A stretch of 64,000 nucleotides of DNA from Oxalobacteraceae bacterium OTU3CAMAD1. Its GTDB lineage: Bacteria; Pseudomonadota; Gammaproteobacteria; Burkholderiales; Burkholderiaceae_D. Shown here one piece after another: positions 42,675 through 52,969 of the stretch (positions within the stretch are counted from its first letter, which is position 1; every line of letters starts with the position of its first letter). Under the pieces are notes generated by a model. It saw only the letters and a program-made list of their open reading frames with translations. It did no database searches and was not told the DNA's origin. The position numbers were made by a program, and so were the translations under genes. The DNA is taken from contig CP099650.1 of NCBI GenBank assembly GCA_024123915.1, positions 6,200,001-6,264,000 of the forward strand. The letters are read 5' to 3'.

Positions 42675-44222
42675 ATGACGACCATCACCTCGCTAACCCG
42701 GGACACGGCCGCTAACGCGGCGGCCGGCGCCACCGCATCGACCTCCCGCTTCTCTTCCCCGACCACCGGCGGCCCAGCCGCCGTCACCGGTTCCGGCGGC
42801 GCGTCGACCATGGTATCGCTCAGCGGCGGCCAGGATGCCCGGCAGCCCAAGGCGGTGGTCTGGGAAAACCGCACCAGAAGCGCCTCCAGCACGATGATGG
42901 CGCGGAACTTCGCCGATCAGCCGGTGGCGGGTCGACTCAAAGGCCTCGGCGGCGAGCTGCTGAAACAGGTCGCCTACGACGGCGAGGATTTCTCGCAATC
43001 GATCCAGCAAGCCCCCACTGGCGTGCAAGCCGATACCTACGACATGCTGGTATCGCCGTCGCAGGTATCGCAGCACGGCATGGGCGACAACCGCGTCGGC
43101 CTGACGATCACCACCCGCAGCGGCGTCACGGTCGAACTGTCGCTGGACGCCGGCGACAACAGCATCGCGGTCGAAGCCAAAAGCAGCGGCAAGCTCACCG
43201 AAGTGGAACGCAAGGCGCTGGGCAAGTTGTCGGAAGCCTTCCAGAAAGCCGTCGACGGCTTGACCGAAGACCCGCCGCGCGTCGACCTGGCCGGCCTGAC
43301 GCAGTTCGATAGCGCGGTCCTGTCGTCGGTCGATCTGAAGGGCGAGATCAAGCTCAATCCCAAGGAAACGCAGCGGCTCGAGTTCCATGCCGACAGCGGC
43401 AAGCGCACGGTCAGTTTCAGCGGGCCCGATGGCGTGGCCAAGATCGGCGTGGACCTCAGCCAGCCCGCCAGCTGGGGCAACAAGGAGCAGCAGGCCAAGG
43501 CGCTCAACCGCTACCTGCAGCAGGTCGACCAGGCCGGCATGCGCGGCCAGGGCAATGCCGCCATGCTCACGATGTTCAAGGACGCGCTGGTCGATATGAA
43601 CAGCGACTACGGCACGCCCCCGGTGGCGCCGCGCGACATGCTGCTTACCGACCGCGATCGCGCGACCACCACCGGCCTGGCCGACTTCACCGCTTCCGTC
43701 TCGCAAACCGAGGTGGCGTCCAATCCCGCCAAGTCCACCGAGAAGGACAGCTTCGCCTACGAGTTGTCGCAAAAGACCAAGATCTCCGGCCGCTCGCAAA
43801 TGGACCTCGCGCTCTCGCAGCAACAGCAGTCGCACCTGAAGGCGCGCTACCACGCGCCGGTCGCCCCGACCGCAACCCTGGCGCTGGACCTGGAGCCGCA
43901 ATCGCAGAACTACAAATACATGATGATCGACGAATCGGCCAGCAGTACCACCAGCATCGAATACGACAAGGGCAAGCTGGTGAAGGCCTCACTGGAGATG
44001 CAGGCCAGCCGATCGACTCGGGTGCTGGAATACATGTTCGGCAAGCTCAAAGACGACCACACCACGCCGTCCGGCAAGGCGATCACGCGCGACCTGTTGC
44101 CAACGCTGGAGCCGCAAGACGGCGGCCAATCCATGGGCGATTTCGAACGCGCACAGATGCTGTCCAAGGTGAACGACGCCATCTTCCTGCAATCGAATCC
44201 CGACGCGATAGCAGCTGAGTGA
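42675..44222 (+). CDS. Unknown 515-residue protein with Ala/Ser/Thr-rich N-terminus
   Basis: 515 residues, no signal peptide, no membrane span. The first 60 residues are Ala/Ser/Thr/Gly-rich (MTTITSLTRDTAANAAAG). The middle has an apparent beta-rich part (VGLTITTRSGVTVELSLDAGDNSIAVEAKSSG) followed by helical KLTEVERKALGKLSEAFQKAVDGL, then LSSVDLKGEIKLN and RTVSFSGPDGVAKIGVDLS. The C-terminal third is helical with Gln-rich SQQQQSHLKARYHAP. No family recognised. The DinB gene starts 4 bp after its stop, so they may share a transcript. Start: ATG 42675; a frame extension to 42639 is unlikely. Confidence 0.8.
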   Translation: MTTITSLTRDTAANAAAGATASTSRFSSPTTGGPAAVTGSGGASTMVSLSGGQDARQPKAVVWENRTRSASSTMMARNFADQPVAGRLKGLGGELLKQVAYDGEDFSQSIQQAPTGVQADTYDMLVSPSQVSQHGMGDNRVGLTITTRSGVTVELSLDAGDNSIAVEAKSSGKLTEVERKALGKLSEAFQKAVDGLTEDPPRVDLAGLTQFDSAVLSSVDLKGEIKLNPKETQRLEFHADSGKRTVSFSGPDGVAKIGVDLSQPASWGNKEQQAKALNRYLQQVDQAGMRGQGNAAMLTMFKDALVDMNSDYGTPPVAPRDMLLTDRDRATTTGLADFTASVSQTEVASNPAKSTEKDSFAYELSQKTKISGRSQMDLALSQQQQSHLKARYHAPVAPTATLALDLEPQSQNYKYMMIDESASSTTSIEYDKGKLVKASLEMQASRSTRVLEYMFGKLKDDHTTPSGKAITRDLLPTLEPQDGGQSMGDFERAQMLSKVNDAIFLQSNPDAIAAE

Positions 44223-44226
44223 GCAT

Positions 44227-44775
44227 ATGAGCACACCCGAACATTTCGTCCTGTTGGCGAGGTATAACGCCGACATGAACCGCAACCTGTACGCGGCGGC
44301 GGCCAAGCTGCCGCCCGGCGAACTGACGGCGGACCGCAAAGCCTTCTTCGGCTCCCTCGCCGGCACCATGAACCACCTGCTGGCGGGCGACACCATCTGG
44401 CTCAAACGCTTCGCCACGCACCCGGCCAATTTCCCGGCGCTGGTCACGATGGACGGCATGCCGCAACCCGGCGGGCTGGCGCACAGCTTCAGCGACGACC
44501 TGCCCACCCTGCGCCGCCACCGCGAGCAGCTGGACGCCATCATCAGCGACTGGGTACCGCAGCTCACCGCCGCCGACCTGGCGCATGCATTCGAATACCG
44601 CAGCACCAAGGGGGACGTCTACCGCAAGCACTTCGGCAGCGTGCTGGCGCACTTTTTCAATCACCAGACCCACCACCGGGGACAGGCCAGCACCTTGCTG
44701 ACCCAGGCGGGCGTCGACATCGGCGTTACCGACCTGCTGCTGTGGGTACCCGACCTGGAACCGACAAGTCCATGA
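44227..44775 (+). CDS. DinB-family metal-binding protein
   Basis: 182 residues of the DinB/YfiT four-helix fold. FVLLARYNADMNRNLYAAAAKL starts the first helix, and the putative metal ligands appear as His in AGTMNHLLAGD and two His in FNHQTHHRGQ near the C-terminus. Family members bind Zn or Ni and many act as thiol transferases or are uncharacterised. It overlaps the 2-hydroxyacid dehydrogenase gene by 4 bp (ATGA), so translation is coupled. Confidence 0.9.
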   Translation: MSTPEHFVLLARYNADMNRNLYAAAAKLPPGELTADRKAFFGSLAGTMNHLLAGDTIWLKRFATHPANFPALVTMDGMPQPGGLAHSFSDDLPTLRRHREQLDAIISDWVPQLTAADLAHAFEYRSTKGDVYRKHFGSVLAHFFNHQTHHRGQASTLLTQAGVDIGVTDLLLWVPDLEPTSP

Positions 44776-45803
44776 AAATCGCCGTCTACAGCGCCCAACC
44801 CTACGACCGCCGCTTCCTCGACGAGGCGCGGCTTGAAGCGGTGGAAGCCACGCCAGCGTCGCCGATCGACGCCATCTACTTCGCCAACCGCCTGACCATC
44901 GACACCGTGCCGCTGGCGCACGGCTGCGCCGTGGTCTGCGTCTTCGTCAACGACATCCTCGATGCGGAGGTGCTGGAAGCCTTGCACGCGCTGGGCGTGC
45001 GCGCCGTGCTGCTGCGCTGCGCCGGCTTTAACAACGTCGACGTGCAGGCCGGCGAGCGGCTCGGCATGTTCATGGCGCGCGTGCCCACCTACGCGCCCGA
45101 AGCGGTGGCCGAACACGCGCTGGCGCTGGTGATGACGCTCAACCGCCGCACGCACCGCGCCTACGCGCGCGTCCGCGAGGGCAATTTCGCGCTCGACGGC
45201 CTGCTCGGCATGACCTTGCACGGCAAGACCGTCGGCATCGTCGGCGCCGGCCAGATCGGCACCGCCGCCGCCCATATCTTCAAAGGCATCGGCTGCACGG
45301 TGCTGGTCAGCGATCCGGCGCCGCAGCTGCAGCTGCAACTGGGCGCCATCGCCGCCCGCGTCACGCTCGACCAGCTACTGGCGCAATCGGACATCGTCTC
45401 CCTGCATTGCCCGCTGGTGGACGCCACCCGCCACCTGATCAACGCCCACAGCCTGGCGCTGATGAAGCCCGGCGCGATGCTGGTGAACACCTCGCGCGGC
45501 GCGTTGATCGACACGATGGCCGTCATCGCCGCGCTCAAGTCCAAGCAACTGGGGGCGCTGGCGATCGACGTCTACGAACAGGAAAGCGACCTGTTTTTCC
45601 ACGACCATTCGAGCGACATCATCGACGACGACGTCTTCCAGCGGCTGATGACGTTCCCGAATGTGCTGGTCACCGGCCACCAGGGTTTCTTCACCATCGA
45701 AGCGATGCGCGAAATCGCCGCCGTCACCTTCGTCAACCTGGCCGCCTTCATGCAGGGCGAGCCGACGGCCAACGCGCTGGCGGCCCACGCGCCACCGACT
45801 TAG
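44772..45803 (+). CDS. D-lactate dehydrogenase-type 2-hydroxyacid dehydrogenase
   Basis: 343 residues. The catalytic domain flanks a Rossmann domain: VGIVGAGQIGTAAAHIFKGIG is the NAD site, MLVNTSRGALIDT holds the catalytic Arg, DVYEQESDLFFHDHSSD the Glu segment, and VTGHQGFFTIEA the catalytic His. The long loop LFFHDHSSDIIDDDVF is typical of fermentative D-lactate dehydrogenases (LdhA). It would interconvert pyruvate and D-lactate with NADH. Start: ATG 44772, coupled to the DinB stop. Confidence 0.92.
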   Translation: MKIAVYSAQPYDRRFLDEARLEAVEATPASPIDAIYFANRLTIDTVPLAHGCAVVCVFVNDILDAEVLEALHALGVRAVLLRCAGFNNVDVQAGERLGMFMARVPTYAPEAVAEHALALVMTLNRRTHRAYARVREGNFALDGLLGMTLHGKTVGIVGAGQIGTAAAHIFKGIGCTVLVSDPAPQLQLQLGAIAARVTLDQLLAQSDIVSLHCPLVDATRHLINAHSLALMKPGAMLVNTSRGALIDTMAVIAALKSKQLGALAIDVYEQESDLFFHDHSSDIIDDDVFQRLMTFPNVLVTGHQGFFTIEAMREIAAVTFVNLAAFMQGEPTANALAAHAPPT

Positions 45804-45988
45804 CATCGCAATCCTCAAAAAAGTGATCACCGGGTGCCGTTTTCCCCGGTAATATCGCTAGTAACATCACCCGTACGCATGACCGCCATGCGCACTGCGC
45901 GGTTGTGGCCGCGCCGCGCCTGGCTTATACTGCACTGCAACAATCCGGCTTTTCTATAACTAATAATACCGATCCACCGGAGAAGGTC

Positions 45989-47383
45989 ATGTCCCTCGCT
46001 TACCGCGCCACCGCCGATTTCGCCAAATTGAACCACCCGATGCGGGTGCCGCTGTCGGCGGAGATCCACTCACGCCCCTTCCTGCAATTGCAGGCACCGG
46101 AAAGCCTGACCCATTTCGCGCTCTACGTGCAGCAGGATCAGCCCTCCCAAAAATACCATCGCGGCACGCAGCACCAGATTTTGCAGCAGCTGTGCACCCA
46201 CTACGGCGTGGCCGGCCCGCATCCGCAGGCGCGCTACTTCTTCCATGACTTCGGGCGTTTTCGCCTGAAGTGGGAATGCCACACCGAGTTCGCCACCTAC
46301 ACCTTCGTCGAGCGCGGCGAGCCGGGACTGGACTTCCGCACGGCGTTCGACCGCATGCCGCTGCAGCACGTGCCGCAGGAATGGCTGGCCGGCCTGCATG
46401 GAAAAATCATCGTCGCCTCGCACGTCGTGCTGCGCAACGGCGATAGCGCCGGCGCCGACGAACAAGCCATCGCCGAACTGTTTCAAGGTAAATCGATGGT
46501 CGGCAGCAGCGTAGGCAGCGGCGCGGAAGTGTGGACCGATTTCCTGATCCAGCCCGATGGCTTCAGCCGATTCATCGTGCGCGATCTGGGCCTGCGCGAA
46601 TTCCAGGCCGGCCGCCTGGTCGGGCGCCTGCTGGAGATCGAGAACTACCGCATGATGGCCCTCCTCGGCCTGCCGCACGCGGAGGCCTCGCAGCCGCTGT
46701 TGAACGGCATCGAAAACGAGCTGGCCGACCTCACCGCGACGCTGGTTCAGGCGGACATGCCGCAGTCGCTGGACGCGCGCGGCCCGGACGCGCACGAGGA
46801 ACAGAACCTGCTGCACCGTATCACCAGCCTGGCCGCGCGGCTGGAGAAGCTGTCTGTCAACAACAGCTACCGCTTCTCCGCGTCGCAGGCGTATTTCAGC
46901 CTGGTGCAGGCGCGCATCCAGGAGCTGCGCGAAGTGCGCATGACCGGCATTCCGACCCTGGCCGAATTCATGGGCCGCAGGCTGGCGCCGGCGATCCACA
47001 CCTGCACCTCGGTATCGCAGCGGCAGGAAGCGCTGGCCAAGCGTATCGCCCGCAGCAACGACCTGCTGCGCACCCGCGTCGGCATCGAGCAGGAACGCCA
47101 GAACCGCAAGATCCTGCAATCCCTGGACGCGCGCGCGGCCCAGCAACTGCGGCTGCAACAGGCGGTCGAGGGATTGTCGGCAGTGGCGATTTCGTACTAC
47201 ACGCTGGGATTGATCGGCTATGCCGGCAAAGCGATGAAGGCCGGCGGCCTGCCGGTCAACCCGGACATCCTGCAGGGCATCGCCGTGCCGGTGGTGATTC
47301 TGGCCGTGTGGATGGGACTACGCCGGGTGCACAAGCAGCTGACGGCGCGCGGCACGACGGCCGCGCAACGCCACGCCGCCTGA
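45989..47383 (+). CDS. DUF3422 membrane protein
   Basis: 464 residues. HPMRVPLSAEIHSRPFLQLQAPESLTHFA is the DUF3422 signature. A long helical region follows, and two hydrophobic segments near the C-terminus (SYYTLGLIGYAGKAM, ILQGIAVPVVILAVWMGL) anchor it in the inner membrane with most of the protein in the cytoplasm. The family is common in alpha- and betaproteobacteria and has no established function. GGAGAAGG lies close before the ATG. Its stop touches that of the convergent hydrolase gene. Confidence 0.9.
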   Translation: MSLAYRATADFAKLNHPMRVPLSAEIHSRPFLQLQAPESLTHFALYVQQDQPSQKYHRGTQHQILQQLCTHYGVAGPHPQARYFFHDFGRFRLKWECHTEFATYTFVERGEPGLDFRTAFDRMPLQHVPQEWLAGLHGKIIVASHVVLRNGDSAGADEQAIAELFQGKSMVGSSVGSGAEVWTDFLIQPDGFSRFIVRDLGLREFQAGRLVGRLLEIENYRMMALLGLPHAEASQPLLNGIENELADLTATLVQADMPQSLDARGPDAHEEQNLLHRITSLAARLEKLSVNNSYRFSASQAYFSLVQARIQELREVRMTGIPTLAEFMGRRLAPAIHTCTSVSQRQEALAKRIARSNDLLRTRVGIEQERQNRKILQSLDARAAQQLRLQQAVEGLSAVAISYYTLGLIGYAGKAMKAGGLPVNPDILQGIAVPVVILAVWMGLRRVHKQLTARGTTAAQRHAA

Positions 47384-48274
47384 TCACAACTGGACGGTGA
47401 CCGGCTGGCCGGGTTGGTCCGGCTGGACCGGTTGCAGCAACTGGCCGCTGAAGCGGCTCGCCAGGAAGGTGGCGATGCGCTGCTGCGTCGCCTCCAGATA
47501 CGGAATGTTCATGTGGTCGGAATCGGGCACGATTTCGTCCGCATGCAAGGTGCCGAGTTTTTGCACCAGCAGATCGGTATGCGAATGCGGCACCACATCG
47601 TCGAACGCCGCCCGCAGCACATAAGTCGGCGCCTTGAGCTGGTGCGCGTACTTCACCGATTCGAATTTATGCCGCAGCACATACTCCACCGGCAGCGTCC
47701 TGAATTTGCGCTTGGCGATCGCCAGGATCGAATCGTAGGGGGTGATCAGCACGATGGCGCTGGCCTCGCGCTCCATCGCCACCTGCACCGCCACGCCGGA
47801 ACCGAGGCTGCGGCCGACGACGGCGATGCGCGTCGGATCGACATGATGGCGTTCGCTGAGCCAGTCGAACAGCATGCGCCCATCCTCGACGAAGTGCGCC
47901 TCGGCCGGATCGCCGTGCGAATCGCCGTAGCCGCGATAGTTCACCGCCAGCACCGCCATGCCGGGAAACAGCTTGCCGGCGTCCCGTGCCACCCACGACA
48001 CTTCCTCCGAACGGCCGCCGAAATACACCACGCCTGGCGTTTGCCCCGCCACCAGGGGCGTCATCAGCCATCCGGACAAACGGGTGCCGTCCTTGGCGCG
48101 GATCACGACGGGGCGCGTGCGGTGGCCGGTGCTGTAAGGCTTGAGCACCTCGCGGCGGCTGCCGAGAGGATTAAACAGCAGCCGTTTCTGGTTGGCCGCG
48201 ACCGCCGCCGTCAATCCCATCCACAGCACGCTGACAATGCCGGCCAAACCGGCGACTTTTTTTGAATTGTCCAT
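47384..48274 (-). CDS. Alpha/beta hydrolase, membrane-anchored
   Basis: 296 residues. An N-terminal hydrophobic segment (VAGLAGIVSVLWMGLTAAVAA) anchors or secretes it. The fold has AVLAVNYRGYGDSHGDP as the oxyanion region, VVGRSLGSGVAVQVA with the nucleophilic Ser, DDVVPHSHTD with the acid Asp and DHMNIPY with the His. This resembles the FrsA/YfhR-like group of serine hydrolases. The last 18 residues (QPVQPDQPGQPVTVQL) are a Gln/Pro tail. The 155-bp gap upstream holds two divergent promoters. Confidence 0.86.
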   Translation of the reverse strand: MDNSKKVAGLAGIVSVLWMGLTAAVAANQKRLLFNPLGSRREVLKPYSTGHRTRPVVIRAKDGTRLSGWLMTPLVAGQTPGVVYFGGRSEEVSWVARDAGKLFPGMAVLAVNYRGYGDSHGDPAEAHFVEDGRMLFDWLSERHHVDPTRIAVVGRSLGSGVAVQVAMEREASAIVLITPYDSILAIAKRKFRTLPVEYVLRHKFESVKYAHQLKAPTYVLRAAFDDVVPHSHTDLLVQKLGTLHADEIVPDSDHMNIPYLEATQQRIATFLASRFSGQLLQPVQPDQPGQPVTVQL

Positions 48275-48429
48275 CCCTCTACTTTACCCTCGTCTTGACT
48301 CTCTGCTGTACGCCAGCGTACAAATACATTTGCCCGTGGCAAACACCAAATGCGGGCAGGCCGGCTGTTTCTCAAGGTAAACGGGGCGAACCGGTATAAT
48401 CGGCGCTTCGTTTTGCTCTCCCGCCCCCT

Positions 48430-49209
48430 ATGAAACCGGCCATCGTCCTGCTGCACAGCTCCATGAGTTCCAAGGCCCAATGGGCGACACTTGTAGAACT
48501 GCTCACGCCCGATTTCCGCTGCATCCCGCTCGACTTGCTCGGCTACGGCGCCGCGCCCTATCCACCGGGCGCCGGCCAGAGCGAAGCATACACCCATACG
48601 CTGGCCCACGAAGCGGACGCCGTCGCCGAAGCCATCGCCGCCCAGCTGGCGCCGGACGAAGCGTTCCACCTGGTCGGCCACTCGTTCGGCGGCGTCTCCG
48701 CGCTGCACCTGGCGCGCCGTATGCCGGAACGCGTGCGCACGTTGACCTTGTTCGAGCCGGTCGCCTTCCACCTGCTGCCGGAGCAGGACGCTGCGCGGGT
48801 GGAAATCGTCACCGTCGTCGGCGGCATCGTGGCATGCGCCTCCGACCGCGACGCCACCCGCATCTTCATCGACTACTGGAACCGTCCGGGCGCGTTCGAC
48901 GCCGCGCCGGCATCGGCCCAGGACAAGATGATCGCGCAGATCGCCAAGGTCAAGCTGGACTTCCAGGCGCTGCTGGGCGAGCCGGTCTCCCTGGCCGATC
49001 TGGCCGTGCTGACGATGCCGGCGCTGGTGCTGTCCGGCCAGCTCAGTCCCGCCTCGACGCGATCGCTGGCCGCGCAGCTGGCGGCCGCGCTGCCCAACGC
49101 ACGCGCGCTGCAAACACGCGGCGGCCATATGGGACCGATCACCCACGGCGACGCGATCAACCCCACCATTGCCGCCTTCCTGCGCGGTGAAGACCTGACC
49201 CAAGGCTGA
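48430..49209 (+). CDS. Alpha/beta hydrolase
   Basis: 259 residues, soluble. LLHSSMSSKAQWATLVELL (oxyanion hole), LDLLGYGAAP, HLVGHSFGGVSALHLAR with the nucleophilic Ser and a late His in TRGGHMGPITHGD give the triad. An esterase or C-C hydrolase of the MhpC/BioH type; substrate unknown. The next gene starts 1 bp after its stop, and both form one transcript. Confidence 0.87.
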   Translation: MKPAIVLLHSSMSSKAQWATLVELLTPDFRCIPLDLLGYGAAPYPPGAGQSEAYTHTLAHEADAVAEAIAAQLAPDEAFHLVGHSFGGVSALHLARRMPERVRTLTLFEPVAFHLLPEQDAARVEIVTVVGGIVACASDRDATRIFIDYWNRPGAFDAAPASAQDKMIAQIAKVKLDFQALLGEPVSLADLAVLTMPALVLSGQLSPASTRSLAAQLAAALPNARALQTRGGHMGPITHGDAINPTIAAFLRGEDLTQG

Positions 49210-49210
49210 C

Positions 49211-50080
49211 ATGCAAACCAATCTCCCATCGCGCGGCGTGTCCTCGCTCATTCAACGCGGCTTGCTGGCACTGGCGTTCAGCGGCATTGCCGCCCTGTCG
49301 CATGCCGCCGTCAAGCCGGTGACGGTGGCGCCGGAGGTCACCGGAGAATGGGTCACGCCGGATGGCGCCTGGGATGGCCGCACGGTGCTGATGCTGCACG
49401 GTTTCGCCGACGACCTGAATGGCGCCGGGGACCTGAGCAAGCGCATGTCCACGCGGCTGGCGGAAATGGGAATCGCGTCGTTGCGGATCAACTTCCGTGG
49501 CGAGGGTGGCCGCATGCGCAGCGACATCGATTCGACGCTCGACACGCGGGTCGCGGACACCGAGGCGGCGTATGCCTTCTTGCAGAAGCAGGCGGGCGTC
49601 AAGATCGCGCACAGCGCGGTGCTGGGATGGAGTTTGGGCGGCGCCACCGCGATGGTGGTGGGCAGCAAGCACCCGGAATGGTTCCGCAGCATGGTGGTGT
49701 GGTCCACGCCTAGCGGCGATTTGTATAAGTACTTCATGTCGAAGCCGACGCCGCAGAAAGCGGTGCGGGATGGCGTCGCCTCGGAGGTGATCCCGGGCTG
49801 GAAGACCATCACCACCAAGCGGGCGTTCTACGAGAGCTTCAAGGGTGTGGATCTGGACAAGGCGCTGGCCGGGTATCGGGGAGCGTTTTTGACGGTCCGG
49901 GGCAGCAAGGATTATCTGCCGCAGAGGGATTTTGATTTGATCAGGATCGCGCCGGGCAAACCGGCGCAGGCGGAGATGATCGATGGGGCGGATCATGTGT
50001 TCAACGTGTTCGAGGCCAACAGCCCGGCGGCCAAGCGCGTGATCGACATCACCGCCGCGTGGCTGGCCAAAACCCTTTGA
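49211..50080 (+). CDS. Secreted alpha/beta hydrolase
   Basis: 289 residues with signal peptide (about 1-36, ending SHAAV). The fold shows LMLHGFADDLNGAGDLSKRM, SLRINFRGEG, AVLGWSLGGATAMVVGS with Ser nucleophile and GADHVFNVFE with the His. It resembles dienelactone-hydrolase-like or prolyl-oligopeptidase-like small esterases of the periplasm. It begins 1 bp after the preceding hydrolase gene. A REP-like doublet starts 2 nt after its stop. Confidence 0.87.
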   Translation: MQTNLPSRGVSSLIQRGLLALAFSGIAALSHAAVKPVTVAPEVTGEWVTPDGAWDGRTVLMLHGFADDLNGAGDLSKRMSTRLAEMGIASLRINFRGEGGRMRSDIDSTLDTRVADTEAAYAFLQKQAGVKIAHSAVLGWSLGGATAMVVGSKHPEWFRSMVVWSTPSGDLYKYFMSKPTPQKAVRDGVASEVIPGWKTITTKRAFYESFKGVDLDKALAGYRGAFLTVRGSKDYLPQRDFDLIRIAPGKPAQAEMIDGADHVFNVFEANSPAAKRVIDITAAWLAKTL

Positions 50081-50082
50081 CA

Positions 50083-50179
50083 ACGTAGGGCGGATTAGGC
50101 GGAACGCCGTAATCGGCCATCGATGAGCCGTCGACGGCGCACCGATGGCCGATTACGCTTCGCTAATCCGCCCTACGTG
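50083..50179. repeat. REP-like doublet, family A, between convergent genes
   Basis: Left ACGTAGGGCGGATTAGG and right TAATCCGCCCTACGTG enclose a central nested palindrome with outer arms GCCATCG and CGATGGC and inner CCGTCGACGG. It lies between the secreted hydrolase and the convergent GH2 gene. Confidence 0.9.
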
Positions 50180-50191
50180 GTCCGACCGCTC

Positions 50192-52969
50192 TCACTTGCC
50201 GTCACCGATCACGATATCGATCGTATTCTCAAACCACGCCCCCAGGTTGGGCGTGTGCGCCCGCTGCGCCGACGGTCCCAGTTCATGCGGCGGATGGAAT
50301 TTGGTCCCTATCGGCAGAATCGCGTTCAGGAACGAGATATCCCCCGGCGGGAATTCCATATGCGTCGCCTTCGGCTCGAAGCCTTCGCCGCTGGCCTCCC
50401 TCGGCGTAAACACCCGCAGCGCGATATCGTCGCTATGGTTGACGAACCTGATCGGCAGATTCCTCGTCGCCAGCTCCGCCCAATACACCTTGTCATGGAA
50501 GCCCTTAAACTCCGGATAATTCCACGACAAGCCCGTGATGGTGTCGTTGTAATCCTTCTGCCACACGTCGAACTCCACACCCTGCGTGCGGTTCTTCCAC
50601 ACGCGATAGGGACCGCGTCCCAGCCAGCGCATCGACTGCACCTGCGCATCCGGATAATCAAAGGTCACGCCCAACGCATCGGCAGGCTTGCCCCCCTCCA
50701 TACCGTAGGCGTAGTTCACGCTCAACGTGCCCGCCGCATTCAAACGCCAGTTCACCTTGCGCAGGTTCCCCGTGTATTCCGCCTGCACTACCACGTCGTT
50801 GCCATCCTGGCGCGCGGCGATGCTCTTCAAGGTCGCCTTCCCCGCCACCAGACGCGGGCCGTTCGTCAACGGCACCACGGTATCGCCCTTCTTCAGCGAA
50901 CGCAGATAGCCGGTGGTCTTGTCGATAACGGCATTCAGCGCGCCGGCCTGCAACTGGAAGCCGTCGCCCTCTTCCGTCAAGGTGGCTGCACCTGATGCCG
51001 CAGTCGCCGGTTGCATCCGCTGCGCCACCTGCTGCGCGTTGGCGATCATCCACGACCACGTATAGATTTCGCGGCCATCGCGGTCCGTCGCCGTGAAGTA
51101 CAGCGCATCCTGCCGCGTCCAGTCGGCCGGCAAGGCGATGCTGGTGGTGCCGCGCATGCCGGCGGCGACATCCGGCGCCTTAGCGCTGCCTTTGGCCACT
51201 ACCTTGTGGCCCGCCTCGCTGCCGAACTTCACCAACTGCCAACTCAGCTTCACCTGATTCAGATTGCTGATGTCATAGCGGTTCTCCAGCGTGATCTTGC
51301 CGTCGAAGCTAGGTGGCAGGAAGGCCATTTCCGATAATGGCAGATACACCGGCGTCCAGATCTTCTTCACGGCGAAGAAGCTGCCCTCTTTTTCGCGGTA
51401 AGGCCCGACGATGCCGTCCGGCGCCAGATTGCCGGCGACGTCGATGGCGCCATTCTTATCGTCGCGAACAATACCTTCATCCGCGAACGCCCAAAGGAAG
51501 CCCCCGGCGCTGAGTGGATTGGACAGCATATCCTTCCACCAGTCGTCCAGGCTCGCGCCGGCGCCGCCATCGTACAGGCCATGCAGAAACTCGGTCGGCA
51601 TGAAGACATCGCGCCCATGGAACAGCGACGCCGCGCAGCAGTTGTAGGCCGGATAATGCGCGGTATCGATGCCGCCGAAGTTCGCCCACGGATGGATGAC
51701 GGGACGCTTCTGCGTATCCCACTGCGGATACAGCTTGTCCAGGTCGTGATTGAACCCGCCCTCGTTACCGTTGGCCCAGAAGACGATCGACGGGTGATGC
51801 TGATCGCGCGTCACCAGTTCCTTCACCAGCGGCGTCGAGACATCGGTGTCGTAGGATTTCTGCCAGCCGGTCAACTCGTCGATCACGTACAGGCCCACTT
51901 CATCGGCCACGTCGAGGAAGTGCGGGTCCGGCGGATAATGGGACATCCGCACCGCGTTCATATTCATTTCCTTCATCAGCTTCGCGTCCTGGTAGCTCAG
52001 CGCCTTGCTGCTGGCGCGCCCCGACGTCGGCCAGATCGTATGCCGGTTCGATCCCTTGAAGCGCACCTTGTAGCCATTGACGTACACGCCATCGCGCGGG
52101 CGCAGTTCGATGGTGCGGAAGCCGATGGTCTTGCTCACCTCATGCACCACCTTTTTGCCGCTGACCAGCTGGAAATTGACCTTGTAACGCTGCGGATTCT
52201 CCGCCGACCAAGGTGTCACCCTGGCGACATTGCCCTTCAGCTGCGCCTTGCCGTTGACGACTTGCGCGGCCATCTCCCTACCGAGCGCTTTGCCGTCCAG
52301 GGTGGTCACGCGCGCGACGACTTTGCCGTCGTGCTGGCCGGCCAGGAAAACATCGGCGCTGAAATCGCCGTTGTGGCGCGCATCGAGGCTGATGCGGTCG
52401 ATATTATCCTGTGGTTTGGCCTCCAGCCACACCGGCCGGTAGATACCGCTGAACAGCCAGAAGTCGCCATTGCGCTCCGCGCGGTTGACCGACTCGTTGG
52501 CGGAGAAACGATTGACCGTCACCTCCAGTTGGTTGCTCTGTCCAGGTTTCAGCAACTTGGAGATATCGTAGCGGAACTCGTAGAAGCCGCCCTGGTGGAC
52601 GGCGCCCGCCGGCTGTCCGTTGATCTTCACCAGCGTATCGGTCATCGCCGCGCCGAACACGATGTCGATTTGCTTGCCCTGCCAGTCGGCGGGAACGTCG
52701 AACTTGTACCGGTACATGCCGGTGGTGTCCGGCGCCGGGTCCTTTCCCCAATCGACGAAGTAGCGGTACGTGCCGAAGCCCTCCATCTCCCAGTTCGACG
52801 GTACCGGTATGGTCTTCCACGATCCGCTATTGCGCCCGCCGTTGACCATGAAATCCCAGTTGACACGATGGTCCTTGTCCGTGCCGCTCAAATACTTAAT
52901 TTGCGTAGCTTCCGCAAAAGCCAGTCCGCTCAATGCCAGCAGCAGCGTTCCAAGGACCTGTCGCATCAT
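50192..52969 (-). CDS. Secreted GH2 beta-galactosidase-like enzyme
   Basis: 925 residues with signal peptide ([19 protein letters not shown]). The GH2 order is clear: jelly-roll domain ([35 protein letters not shown]), Ig-like domain, and the barrel with [32 protein letters not shown] and [16 protein letters not shown], where the Glu after Asn is the acid/base. Additional C-terminal domains include [16 protein letters not shown]. It probably removes beta-galactose from xyloglucan side chains. The ATG overlaps the GH95 stop by 4 bp (ATGA), so it is translated after GH95. A ribosome site GGGAG precedes it. Confidence 0.93.
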   Translation of the reverse strand: MMRQVLGTLLLALSGLAFAEATQIKYLSGTDKDHRVNWDFMVNGGRNSGSWKTIPVPSNWEMEGFGTYRYFVDWGKDPAPDTTGMYRYKFDVPADWQGKQIDIVFGAAMTDTLVKINGQPAGAVHQGGFYEFRYDISKLLKPGQSNQLEVTVNRFSANESVNRAERNGDFWLFSGIYRPVWLEAKPQDNIDRISLDARHNGDFSADVFLAGQHDGKVVARVTTLDGKALGREMAAQVVNGKAQLKGNVARVTPWSAENPQRYKVNFQLVSGKKVVHEVSKTIGFRTIELRPRDGVYVNGYKVRFKGSNRHTIWPTSGRASSKALSYQDAKLMKEMNMNAVRMSHYPPDPHFLDVADEVGLYVIDELTGWQKSYDTDVSTPLVKELVTRDQHHPSIVFWANGNEGGFNHDLDKLYPQWDTQKRPVIHPWANFGGIDTAHYPAYNCCAASLFHGRDVFMPTEFLHGLYDGGAGASLDDWWKDMLSNPLSAGGFLWAFADEGIVRDDKNGAIDVAGNLAPDGIVGPYREKEGSFFAVKKIWTPVYLPLSEMAFLPPSFDGKITLENRYDISNLNQVKLSWQLVKFGSEAGHKVVAKGSAKAPDVAAGMRGTTSIALPADWTRQDALYFTATDRDGREIYTWSWMIANAQQVAQRMQPATAASGAATLTEEGDGFQLQAGALNAVIDKTTGYLRSLKKGDTVVPLTNGPRLVAGKATLKSIAARQDGNDVVVQAEYTGNLRKVNWRLNAAGTLSVNYAYGMEGGKPADALGVTFDYPDAQVQSMRWLGRGPYRVWKNRTQGVEFDVWQKDYNDTITGLSWNYPEFKGFHDKVYWAELATRNLPIRFVNHSDDIALRVFTPREASGEGFEPKATHMEFPPGDISFLNAILPIGTKFHPPHELGPSAQRAHTPNLGAWFENTIDIVIGDGK

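Noticed and set aside
45827..45860. ACCGGG...CCCGGT hairpin after the 2-hydroxyacid dehydrogenase gene
   Set aside because: Only a 6-bp stem with a long loop and no T-run; not supported as a terminator.
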